A stretch of 6,219 bases of DNA from assembly GCA_016934225.1 (NCBI GenBank), contig JAFGTH010000008.1:1-6219 (forward strand), in the 5' to 3' direction. Positions 1 through 5,864 of the stretch are shown in pieces (position 1 is the first letter of the stretch; each line of letters opens with the position of its first letter). A program made the translations under genes and the position numbers. Source of the DNA: Lentisphaerota bacterium (GTDB lineage: Bacteria > Verrucomicrobiota > Kiritimatiellia > UBA8416 > JAFGTH01). Under the pieces are notes generated by a model that searched no databases, was not told the origin of the DNA, and saw only the letters and a program-made list of their open reading frames with translations.

Positions 1-996
1 CCTGGGCAGTTTAACGCTGATGATTGCGGTAATACCCTCTCGGATATCTTCACCATTCATCGCTTCCGCATCTTCCTTTATAAGCTTGTTGGTGCGCGCG
101 TAAGTATTCAATGTCCGGGTTAGAGCGGATCGGAATCCGCTCAAATGTGTTCCGCCTTCAATCGTGTTTATATTATTGGCAAAAGAAAATATGTTCTCAT
201 TGTAAGCATCCGTGTACTGCATCGCGATTTCGACAGCGATGTTGTCTTTTTCTTTTTCGAAGTAGATAACCTTAGGGTGCAGCGGTGTTTTTGCCTGATT
301 CAAATGTTCGACGAATGCGAGAATACCGCCCTGGAATTTAAAGGTCTCTTCTCTGGCCGGTTCTTCGCGCGTTAGCTTTATCTCAATGCCTTTGTTAAGG
401 AACGCAAGTTCGCGCAAACGCGCCGCGAGAATGTCCCATTCGAACTGGGATGTGGAAAATATTGTAGCATCCGGGAAAAAGGTAACTTGAGTGCCGGTAC
501 TCTTGGTGTTGCCGATAACCACCAGTTTGGATGCTGGTCTGCCCCGTTCAAATCGTTGGTGATAAACTTTTTCATCACGTCGGATTTCAACCTCGAGCCA
601 TTCACTCAAAGCGTTAACACACGAAACGCCGACACCGTGCAGGCCACCCGATACTTTATAGCTGTCATTGTCGAATTTACCACCTGCATGAAGGGTCGTC
701 AGCACAACTTCTACAGCCGGTTTTTTTTCCGTTGCATGCATATCAACAGGTATTCCGCGACCATTATCGTTGACGCTGACCGATCCGTCTGCATTAAGTA
801 TTACCTGAATCTGATTACAGTACCCGGCCAGCGCTTCGTCAATGCTGTTATCCACAACTTCGTATACGCAATGGTGAAGTCCGCGTACGGAAGTGTCGCC
901 GATATACATGGCAGGACGTAGTCGTACGGCATCAATTCCTTCAAGGACGGTTATATTCGTCGCATCATATTTCGAGCCTGATTTTTGATCCTGCAT
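1..996 (-). CDS. gyrB: DNA gyrase subunit B, N-terminal part (runs off left edge)
   Basis: GyrB is the ATPase subunit of DNA gyrase, which introduces negative supercoils into DNA as an A2B2 enzyme with GyrA. The frame is open for 332 codons from the ATG at 996 to the window edge, about 40% of the usual 800 or so residues. It covers the GHKL ATPase domain and most of the transducer domain. Visible motifs are RPAMYIG (27-33), HHCVYEVVDNSIDEALAG (41-58) with the general base Glu46 and Mg-binding Asn50, the Asp77-containing VNDNGRGIP (75-83), LHAGGKF (102-108) and the ATP-lid stretch GGLHGVGVSCVNAL (117-130). Arg140 aligns with E. coli Arg136, the residue whose loss gives novobiocin resistance, so the aminocoumarin site looks wild type. 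An AGGA Shine-Dalgarno lies 7 bases before the ATG. The gene is divergent from efp. ParE is the alternative, but the ATPase-domain sequence reads as GyrB; the part outside the window would settle it. Confidence 0.96.
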   Translation of the reverse strand, partial: MQDQKSGSKYDATNITVLEGIDAVRLRPAMYIGDTSVRGLHHCVYEVVDNSIDEALAGYCNQIQVILNADGSVSVNDNGRGIPVDMHATEKKPAVEVVLTTLHAGGKFDNDSYKVSGGLHGVGVSCVNALSEWLEVEIRRDEKVYHQRFERGRPASKLVVIGNTKSTGTQVTFFPDATIFSTSQFEWDILAARLRELAFLNKGIEIKLTREEPAREETFKFQGGILAFVEHLNQAKTPLHPKVIYFEKEKDNIAVEIAMQYTDAYNENIFSFANNINTIEGGTHLSGFRSALTRTLNTYARTNKLIKEDAEAMNGEDIREGITAIISVKLPR

Positions 997-1003
997 AGAG
1001 TAA

Positions 1004-1007
1004 TCCT
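1004..1007 (-). promoter_or_regulatory. Ribosome binding site of gyrB
   Basis: On the minus strand this reads AGGA, 7 bases before the ATG at 996. It supports that ATG as the gyrB start, and the protein beginning there has the short N-terminal lead expected before the conserved LEGIDAVRLRPAMYIG block. Confidence 0.7.
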
Positions 1008-1028
1008 AGCCCTCTCTTTGAATCTTTA

Positions 1029-1058
1029 ATTTTAAGCATATAAAGGCCTAAAATGCAA
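1029..1058 (-). promoter_or_regulatory. Candidate gyrB promoter
   Basis: On the minus strand there is a TTGCAT -35-like element (1053-1058), an 18-base spacer, and a TAAAAT -10-like element (1029-1034) that matches five of six bases of TATAAT. A TG dinucleotide just upstream of the -10 adds some weight. The predicted transcript would start near 1022 and give a leader of about 26 bases before the gyrB ATG. The -35 is weak, so this is a candidate from pattern and position only. The sequence shows no direct sign of supercoiling control. Confidence 0.4.
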
Positions 1059-1152
1059 GTATCAGAACCGGATATTTGCCCCGAAAACGCTCGATGTTTA
1101 AGCGTGTTTGACGCTGGTCTCAGGTATTAACACATTACCGTGTCATAGATCG

Positions 1153-1181
1153 TTGACATTAGCATCTCAGGCGCATATGTT
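1153..1181 (+). promoter_or_regulatory. Candidate efp promoter (TTGACA-N17-TATGTT)
   Basis: A perfect TTGACA -35 (1153-1158) is followed after the ideal 17-base spacer by TATGTT (1176-1181), which matches four of six bases of the sigma70 -10. Transcription would begin near 1188, giving a leader of about 25 bases that still contains the AGGAG ribosome site of efp. The -10 sits between GGCG (1170-1173) and CGCC (1184-1187), a small inverted repeat that could be chance. This promoter probably drives both efp and epmA. Confidence 0.6.
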
Positions 1182-1200
1182 ATCGCCCGTTTTAAACATC

Positions 1201-1205
1201 AGGAG
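1201..1205 (+). promoter_or_regulatory. Ribosome binding site of efp
   Basis: AGGAG lies 7 bases before the ATG at 1213. It decides the efp start: the same frame is open further upstream to a TTG at 1108, but that extension lies over the promoter candidate and is not EF-P-like. Confidence 0.85.
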
Positions 1206-1212
1206 ACGCATA

Positions 1213-1773
1213 ATGTATGGCGCATCGGATTTAAGAAAAGGGTTAAAAATAGAAATAGATGGAGCTCCCTATGTCATAACGGAATTTAATTTTGTCAAAC
1301 CGGGAAAGGGACAGGCACTCTACAACTGCAAGTTGAAGAATATGATAACCGGCGCTACGATGACGAAAACCTATCGTTCCAACGACAAAATGGATAAGCC
1401 GGAGCTTGCAGAACGAACGCTCAGGTTCTCTTATCCGGACGGCGATCATATGGTTTTTCTAGATGAGAATTATGAGCAGGTGTCCATATCTAATAGCGTA
1501 CTCGGCAGATTGCGCCACTTTCTGGTCGAAGACATATCAGTGGATGTTCTCTTTCATAACGGTCAACCGATCGAAGTGACTCTGCCAAATTTTGTTGAGA
1601 AAGAAATAATAGTCACTGAACCTGGCGCCAAGGGAAATACAGCGACGAATGTATTGAAACCGGCGCAAATAGAAGGCGGATACGAGATTCAGGTGCCTTT
1701 GTTCGTTAATCAGGGCGATATCGTTAGAATGGATACCCGTACCGGCGAGTACGTTGATCGCGTAAGACGGTAA
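1213..1773 (+). CDS. efp: Elongation factor P
   Basis: EF-P binds the ribosome between the P and E sites and promotes peptide bond formation at consecutive prolines. The product is 186 residues, the normal family length, in three beta-rich domains: a KOW-like domain I (about 1-62) and two OB-fold domains. The domain I tip loop reads VKPGKGQA (28-35). Lys32 aligns with the E. coli Lys34 that receives beta-lysine, so this is the lysine type of EF-P, not the arginine (rhamnosylated) type. Further family marks are YPDGDHMVFLDENYEQ (75-90) and the C-terminal signature GGYEIQVPLFVNQGD with the TRTGEYVDRV end. The ATG is chosen for its AGGAG site and because the protein then begins like other EF-P proteins just before DLRKGLKI. 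The next gene encodes the enzyme that modifies it, after a short gap. YeiP-type paralogues are unlikely given the intact PGKG loop. Confidence 0.97.
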   Translation: MYGASDLRKGLKIEIDGAPYVITEFNFVKPGKGQALYNCKLKNMITGATMTKTYRSNDKMDKPELAERTLRFSYPDGDHMVFLDENYEQVSISNSVLGRLRHFLVEDISVDVLFHNGQPIEVTLPNFVEKEIIVTEPGAKGNTATNVLKPAQIEGGYEIQVPLFVNQGDIVRMDTRTGEYVDRVRR

Positions 1774-1794
1774 AAGCCGGAAATGCAATCCTGA

Positions 1795-2727
1795 TTGTTC
1801 ACGACGCCCGGCGACATTCAAACACCGGTTACGAAAATCATGCTGCAGCCATACATCAAGACCAGAAGCAAGTTGCTTGGCGCTATCCGGCATTTTTTTG
1901 AAGAACGCGATTTTCTGGAGGTGGAGACTCCCGTTCGCATTCCCGTGCCGGCGATTGAGCTTCACATAGACGCCGAATCGTCCGGCGAAATGTATTTGAG
2001 GACATCACCCGAATTGCATATGAAGCGTTTACTGGCGGATGGCGCCGAGCGTATTTTTCAGATGGGACCATGTTTCCGGCGAGGGGAGAAGGGAATGCTT
2101 CATAATCCCGAATATACCATGCTGGAGTGGTATCGTGTGAATGCCGATTATACGGATATGATTCTTGATACGAAAGCGTTGATAGCGGCAATACTGAAGG
2201 AAGTATCTGGTAAAACATCTTTCGTTTTCCATGGAACAGAAGTGCAGACAATGCCTGTTTGGGAATGCATGTCAATTTCTGATGTTTTCATGCAACACGC
2301 TGGATGGAATCCGTGTTTAAACTTTGATCCTGACAGGTTTGATGTTGACCTTGTAGAGAAAATCGAACCCTCGCTCCCAAAAGACCGTCCCGTAATATTG
2401 AAGGATTATCCGGCTGAACTGGCCGCATTGGCGAAATTGAAGGATGGCTGCCCTAATATTGCCGAACGGTGGGAATTATACATTTGCGGAATTGAATTGG
2501 CAAACGCATTCACTGAATTGGTAGATCCTGTTGAGCAGAGGAATCGTTTTGAACATTGCTTGTCACAGAGGGCTTTGCTCGGCAAGGATCAATACGAAAT
2601 TGACGAGCGGTTTATCGAGGCGCTGGAAAAAGGTATTCCGCCATGTGGCGGCGTGGCGTTGGGTGTGGATCGGCTTTTAATGCTGATGATGGACCTTTTT
2701 TCTGTTTCCGAAGTTAGAATGTTATAG
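1795..2727 (+). CDS. epmA: EF-P--(R)-beta-lysine ligase (GenX/PoxA/YjeA)
   Basis: EpmA is a class II lysyl-tRNA synthetase paralogue that activates (R)-beta-lysine with ATP and attaches it to the conserved lysine of EF-P. The product is up to 310 residues (E. coli 325) and is a bare catalytic domain, without the tRNA anticodon-binding OB domain of LysRS. Motif 1 is FLEVETPVRIP (40-50), followed by LRTSPELHMKRLL (68-80); motif 2 spans FQMGPCFRRGEKGMLHNPEYTMLEWYR (88-114); the substrate site includes GIELANAFTEL (232-242); motif 3 is GGVALGVDRLLML (285-297). Ala288 aligns with E. coli Ala298, where LysRS has glycine, which favours the beta-lysine enzyme over a LysRS fragment. The start is uncertain. 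TTG at 1795 gives the longest frame; ATG at 1840 (residue 16) is the first ATG and still precedes the conserved fold; neither has a strong ribosome site. The C-terminus stops a few residues earlier than in E. coli. No epmB lies in the window. Confidence 0.93.
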   Translation: MFTTPGDIQTPVTKIMLQPYIKTRSKLLGAIRHFFEERDFLEVETPVRIPVPAIELHIDAESSGEMYLRTSPELHMKRLLADGAERIFQMGPCFRRGEKGMLHNPEYTMLEWYRVNADYTDMILDTKALIAAILKEVSGKTSFVFHGTEVQTMPVWECMSISDVFMQHAGWNPCLNFDPDRFDVDLVEKIEPSLPKDRPVILKDYPAELAALAKLKDGCPNIAERWELYICGIELANAFTELVDPVEQRNRFEHCLSQRALLGKDQYEIDERFIEALEKGIPPCGGVALGVDRLLMLMMDLFSVSEVRML

Positions 2728-2738
2728 TTTCATAACAT
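2719..2738. other. Small palindrome in the convergent epmA/obg gap
   Basis: ATGTTAT (2719-2725) and ATAACAT (2732-2738) form a perfect 7-base inverted repeat with a 6-base loop. It overlaps the last codons and stop of epmA, within the 40-base gap (2728-2767) between two converging genes. A weaker GAAC/GTTC pair follows at 2743-2754. The position suits a bidirectional terminator, but the stem is AT-rich with a single G-C pair and no clear T-run follows, so it is not called an intrinsic terminator. Confidence 0.3.
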
Positions 2739-2767
2739 ATTGGAACACAAGTTCAAGCGTCGTGGTT

Positions 2768-3769
2768 CTAGCGATCTGTATAAAAAACGCGGATTCGTTT
2801 CAGCAACAACTCGATACCTTCTCCTGTTATTGCCGAGACAGGAATAGGCTCAATACCGACTTGTTTCACAAATTCATGCATATTGTCTTTTGATTCAGGC
2901 AAATCCATCTTATTTGCGACGATAAACGATGGTTTGGTTGTTATGCCGTCATGGTACAAGTTAAGTTCTTTTTCCAGGCTGACGTAATCGTCCCACGGAC
3001 AACGCATATCAACGCCTGCCATGTCCAGCACGAAAATGATACAGCGTGATCTTTCTATGTGCCTGAGAAACGCATGTCCCAGTCCGGATCCCTTATGCGC
3101 ATTTTTTATAATGCCCGGCACATCGGCCACGCGCAATTGTGTGTAATTGTCGAACACTATTGTTCCTATTAAAGGATTCAATGTGGTGAAAGGATATGCT
3201 CCAATTTTTGGGTGGGCGTCGCTTATCCGGGCGAGCAATGAAGACTTTCCGGCGTTGGGAAATCCCACAAGCCCGATATCGGCTACCAGTTTCAGTTCTA
3301 ATCGGAAGGACAATGCCCGCGTTTGTTCTCCGTCGGTATGTTCTATTGGAGTCTGATGAGTTGATGTCTTCCAGTGACAGTTGCCCAGACCGCCCTTGCC
3401 GCCATGTGCGATTATAACGGAATCGCCATGCTCGACCAGATCTGCGGCTATTTCGTCTGTTTCAATATTCCAGACTTCGGTGCCGCAAGGAACTTTGAGT
3501 ATTAGATTTTCTCCATCCCTGCCGTGGCTGCGTTGCGAGCCGCCGTGTTCGCCGTTCTTAGCATATTGATGAGGCGCAAAAGAGAGGTGAATCAGAGAAT
3601 CGGTATCGCGATCGCATGTTAGAATGACGTGGCCTCCGCGCCCTCCGTCACCGCCGTCAGGGCCGCCTTTTGGGATATATTTTTCGCGACGGAAACTCAC
3701 ACGGCCGTTTCCGCCGTATCCGGCCTTTACATGTATAATTACGGAGTCAACGAATTTTCGCGACTTCAT
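2768..3769 (-). CDS. obg: Obg family GTPase (CgtA/ObgE), ribosome assembly
   Basis: Obg is an essential GTPase that binds the 50S subunit, helps its assembly and links it to nucleotide and stress signals. The product is 333 residues. The glycine-rich N-terminal Obg fold (about 5-160) carries KAGYGGNG, FRREKYIPKGGPDGGDGGRGG and GGKGGLGN. The G domain follows with G1 GFPNAGKS (169-176), switch I YPFTTLNP (192-199), G3 DVPG (216-219), G4 NKMD (286-289) and G5 SAI (312-314). It ends soon after G5, so it lacks the C-terminal OCT domain that many Obg proteins carry. It is the third gene of the rplU-rpmA-obg operon. The ATG at 3769 is the only good start, because a TGA lies ten codons upstream in frame, yet no Shine-Dalgarno precedes it. 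The gap from rpmA is 117 bases. All GTPase motifs are intact. Confidence 0.97.
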   Translation of the reverse strand: MKSRKFVDSVIIHVKAGYGGNGRVSFRREKYIPKGGPDGGDGGRGGHVILTCDRDTDSLIHLSFAPHQYAKNGEHGGSQRSHGRDGENLILKVPCGTEVWNIETDEIAADLVEHGDSVIIAHGGKGGLGNCHWKTSTHQTPIEHTDGEQTRALSFRLELKLVADIGLVGFPNAGKSSLLARISDAHPKIGAYPFTTLNPLIGTIVFDNYTQLRVADVPGIIKNAHKGSGLGHAFLRHIERSRCIIFVLDMAGVDMRCPWDDYVSLEKELNLYHDGITTKPSFIVANKMDLPESKDNMHEFVKQVGIEPIPVSAITGEGIELLLKRIRVFYTDR

Positions 3770-3886
3770 GGTGTTAATCGAGTTATCGAACCAGCATTTG
3801 GAACTTCAGCGAATATTGACAAGGCCGACAGTGATATCGTTTTTTCTGATTTGGCGGGAGATAGGCAGATCGCATTTCGGGAAACA
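3770..3886. other. 117-base gap between rpmA and obg
   Basis: This is long for the inside of a compact operon. I see no reading frame with a recognisable product, no strong hairpin with a T-run, and no clear sigma70 promoter on the minus strand (a TTGTCA occurs, but nothing like a -10 lies 16-18 bases downstream). Its role, if any, is unresolved. Confidence 0.5.
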
Positions 3887-4141
3887 CTATGTCCGTGCCG
3901 ACTCAAGAATATTAATTCTTTTACCGCCCTTGCCAAACTCAACAACACCGTCTTTGACGGCAAAGAGAGTATCATCACGTCCGCGCTTTATATTTTTGCC
4001 TGGCAAGACTTTTGTTCCGCGTTGTCTAACAATGATTGATCCGGCAGTCACGAATTCGCCGTTTGCGCGTTTTACGCCGAGGCGTTTCGAATGACTGTCA
4101 CGCCCGTTTTTTGCAGAACTACCACTTTTCTTATGCGCCAT
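3887..4141 (-). CDS. rpmA: 50S ribosomal protein L27
   Basis: L27 is a small basic protein of the large subunit whose N-terminal tail reaches the peptidyl transferase centre and contacts the P-site tRNA. The product is 84 residues, the usual length, and starts directly with MAHKKSGSSAKNGRDS, so it has no cleavable N-terminal extension of the Firmicutes type. The family signature region KRLGVKRANGEFVTAGSIIVRQRGT spans 19-43, followed by PGKNIKRGRDDTLFA and a basic G-rich C-terminus. AGAGG (4151-4155, minus strand) lies 9 bases before the ATG. The gene is 36 bases downstream of rplU and is read with it. Confidence 0.98.
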   Translation of the reverse strand: MAHKKSGSSAKNGRDSHSKRLGVKRANGEFVTAGSIIVRQRGTKVLPGKNIKRGRDDTLFAVKDGVVEFGKGGKRINILESART

Positions 4142-4177
4142 TTCTAATAACCTCTACCATTCCGCCGGTTTGGATTC

Positions 4178-4513
4178 TCAGTTGATGCTTTCGATTTTTA
4201 ATACTGTCAGTTCCTGACGATGGCCCACTCTGCGCGAATAGCCTTTGCGGCGTTTCTTTTTAAAAGAACGCACTTTATTACCGCGGACATGTTTTACAAC
4301 GGTGGATTTTACAGCCGCTTTGTCAAGTGTCGGTTTGCCTATCTGTAAGGATTTGCCGTCTGACAATGCGAGGACCGGCGCAAGTTCGACCGTCTTGCCG
4401 ACTTCAGCATCTATTCGATTCACGCGGATGATATCGCTTGTCTTGACCATACGCTGACGGCCACCTGTTTCAATCACCGCATATCCGTCTTTAATTTCTT
4501 TTTTGGCTGCCAT
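4178..4513 (-). CDS. rplU: 50S ribosomal protein L21
   Basis: L21 binds 23S rRNA and is an early component of the large subunit. The product is 111 residues, slightly longer than the 103 of E. coli because of a short lysine-rich N-terminal lead (MAAKKEIKDG). The L21 hallmark YAVIETGGRQ (11-20) is followed by the acidic middle and by the basic stretch KVRSFKKKRRKGYSRRVGHRQELTVLKI (80-107), which carries the family signature KKRRK and GHRQ. The start ATG has only a weak GGA site 9 bases upstream but follows a good promoter with a short leader. It is the first gene of rplU-rpmA-obg. It ends in TGA, which indicates that TGA is a stop codon in this genome. Confidence 0.98.
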   Translation of the reverse strand: MAAKKEIKDGYAVIETGGRQRMVKTSDIIRVNRIDAEVGKTVELAPVLALSDGKSLQIGKPTLDKAAVKSTVVKHVRGNKVRSFKKKRRKGYSRRVGHRQELTVLKIESIN

Positions 4514-4549
4514 ATTGTGAAATCCGTCGTTTTTTTGTGAAAGGTCAGA

Positions 4550-4578
4550 ACACTACGCAAGAAATCATCTGTTGTCAA
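4550..4578 (-). promoter_or_regulatory. Candidate rplU-rpmA-obg promoter (TTGACA-N17-TAGTGT)
   Basis: On the minus strand a perfect TTGACA (4573-4578) is followed after exactly 17 bases by TAGTGT (4550-4555), which matches the first two and the last base of TATAAT. Transcription would start near 4543, leaving a leader of about 30 bases before the rplU ATG. That is too short for the long structured L21 leader RNAs known in some bacteria. Position, spacing and -35 are good; the -10 is only moderate. Confidence 0.6.
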
Positions 4579-4650
4579 GCCCCCTGATCGGTTAAAGGCG
4601 TATTGTGCCGATTTGGAACGCGGTGATGCCAGGCGCTTCTGATGCATTTA

Positions 4651-4680
4651 CGGCTAATATCGGGCATTACCCAGCAGCCG
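4651..4680. repeat. Composite inverted repeat downstream of the glycosyltransferase genes
   Basis: The outer arms CGGCT (4651-4655) and AGCCG (4676-4680) are perfect complements. They enclose a smaller inner stem, GGG (4662-4664) with CCC (4670-4672), around a 5-base loop. The element begins about 60 bases past the stop codon of the minus-strand glycosyltransferase gene, where a terminator would be expected. However, no T-run follows on the minus strand; on the plus strand an AT-rich stretch (AATATTTTAATTT) does. It could be a terminator-like or mRNA-stabilising structure, but this is weak evidence. Confidence 0.3.
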
Positions 4681-4739
4681 AATATTTTAATTTGTGTTGA
4701 AATGAGCGCGTTTGACAGGGGTTGGTTAGCGGTGAGCAA

Positions 4740-5855
4740 TTACACCATGGACATGCACTTGGTTATGCTTTCAGCCATGCCGTTGACGAAGCGCTGTATG
4801 CTAAACCTTTCGGCGTTAGATCGAATGGCGGCAGAATCCCATCTTCTGGCAGCGCAATGGTCAATTGCATCAAGAATGGAATCAACGGTTTGTTCAGGGA
4901 AAAATACGCCTGTTACATCGTCAATAATTGTTTCCATCGTTCCGCCCTTGGCGTAGGCTACGACCGGTTTACCACATGACTGTGCTTCAAGAGGCACTAT
5001 TCCGAAATCTTCTTCGCCGGGAAACACCAGCATCCGACATGTGCGATAGAGATGTAAAATGCGTTCGTTGGATTCCCATCCAAGGAACTTGATATTTGGC
5101 CCTGCGCTGGCTCGGAGATGTTGAGATTCGCTGCCCACGCCGACGATTGTCAACGGGTATCCGAGTTTGTTGTATGCGTTTACCGCCAGATCAATTCGTT
5201 TATACGGTACTAACGCCGATACGATCAGGTCGAAATTTCCGTGCGATTCTGTATCAGGAGTAAAATGCTCGGTGTTAACCGGCGGATAAACAACATCGGA
5301 ATCGCGTCCGTAGAAATCCATAATTCGTTTCTGCACATGTTTACTGATAGCGACAAACCTTGTGACGCGACTGGCTGTGTTTTTATCCCATCGTCTCAGA
5401 ATTGGCAACATAAACAAGGCGATGAATGCCTTCATTCGGTTTCGCCCGAAATACTCCTCGTAGAACGACCATGCGTATCTCATCGGTGTGAAGCAGTAAC
5501 ACAGATGTTTTGTCTCGGGGCGCGTACGGAGGCTTTTTATGACACAGTGACTTGTGCTGAGCAGAAGATCGGCTTTGGGTCGTGGCATCAATTCCACAGT
5601 CAGAGGGAAAAGCGGAAGGAGATGGCGGTATATATGTGTAATACCTGGCACAAATTGCAGCCACGAAGTATGTATGGGGTGGCAATTGATTATATCCGAT
5701 ATGGCGGATGGTTTATGAATGAGAGTATGAATGCCGGCGCCAGGAAAGCCCTGGCATAGAATTTCCAACACCCGTTCGCCACCGCGCATGCCGGTTAACC
5801 AGTCGTGGCACAGCGCGACATTCAAATCTGACCATTTGTCAGGGAAATTAGTCAT
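4740..5855 (-). CDS. GT4-family glycosyltransferase (mannosyltransferase-like)
   Basis: This is a GT-B fold retaining glycosyltransferase that would move a sugar from a nucleotide donor to a lipid-linked or growing glycan at the cytoplasmic face of the membrane. The product is 371 residues. The acceptor-side half opens with VALCHDWLTGMRGGERVLE (13-31), typical of a WbaZ-like subgroup often annotated as GDP-mannose dependent; the exact donor and acceptor cannot be read from sequence. The donor-binding half has SALVPYKRIDLAV (213-225) and the E-x7-E motif, Glu282 and Glu290, in EEDFGIVPLEAQSCGKPVVAY. No signal peptide or clear transmembrane segment is seen; a hydrophobic stretch near 143-153 could aid membrane contact. 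The ATG at 5855 has a weak AGG site that overlaps the stop of the preceding gene, and the gap to that gene is 9 bases, so the two are probably co-translated from one operon. Confidence 0.92.
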   Translation of the reverse strand: MTNFPDKWSDLNVALCHDWLTGMRGGERVLEILCQGFPGAGIHTLIHKPSAISDIINCHPIHTSWLQFVPGITHIYRHLLPLFPLTVELMPRPKADLLLSTSHCVIKSLRTRPETKHLCYCFTPMRYAWSFYEEYFGRNRMKAFIALFMLPILRRWDKNTASRVTRFVAISKHVQKRIMDFYGRDSDVVYPPVNTEHFTPDTESHGNFDLIVSALVPYKRIDLAVNAYNKLGYPLTIVGVGSESQHLRASAGPNIKFLGWESNERILHLYRTCRMLVFPGEEDFGIVPLEAQSCGKPVVAYAKGGTMETIIDDVTGVFFPEQTVDSILDAIDHCAARRWDSAAIRSNAERFSIQRFVNGMAESITKCMSMV

Positions 5856-5864
5856 TACATTTAC

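Larger units (their letters stand above)
4514..4739. other. Intergenic region between rplU and the glycosyltransferase gene
   Basis: This 226-base region holds the rplU promoter candidate near its left end and a composite hairpin (4651-4680) near its middle. The right part lies just past the glycosyltransferase stop codon. No credible gene was seen on either strand; plus-strand frames here and beyond are shadows of the minus-strand gene. Confidence 0.7.

Noticed and set aside
145..921. Plus- and minus-strand open frames inside the gyrB region.
   Set aside because: They are shadows of the continuous minus-strand gyrB frame, which has intact GyrB motifs across the whole stretch.
1108..1212. 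An N-terminal extension of EF-P by 35 residues, starting at a TTG.
   Set aside because: The extension overlaps the TTGACA promoter candidate, is not EF-P-like, and the ATG at 1213 has an AGGAG ribosome site and gives the standard length.
1783..1794. The four-codon ATG-to-TGA frame as a regulatory leader peptide.
   Set aside because: It is too short and has no properly spaced ribosome site, so it is reported only as an oddity of the epmA start.
3147..4094. Several plus-strand frames opposite obg and rpmA, some proline-rich.
   Set aside because: The proline-rich stretches are antisense readings of the glycine-rich Obg fold; no domain or ribosome site supports them.
4712..4717. A plus-strand TTGACA that could be a -35 element.
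   Set aside because: No -10-like sequence occurs 16-18 bases downstream and no plus-strand gene follows.
4642..5759. Plus-strand frames of 85-172 residues opposite the glycosyltransferase.
   Set aside because: They lie antisense to a well-supported GT4 gene and resemble no known family.
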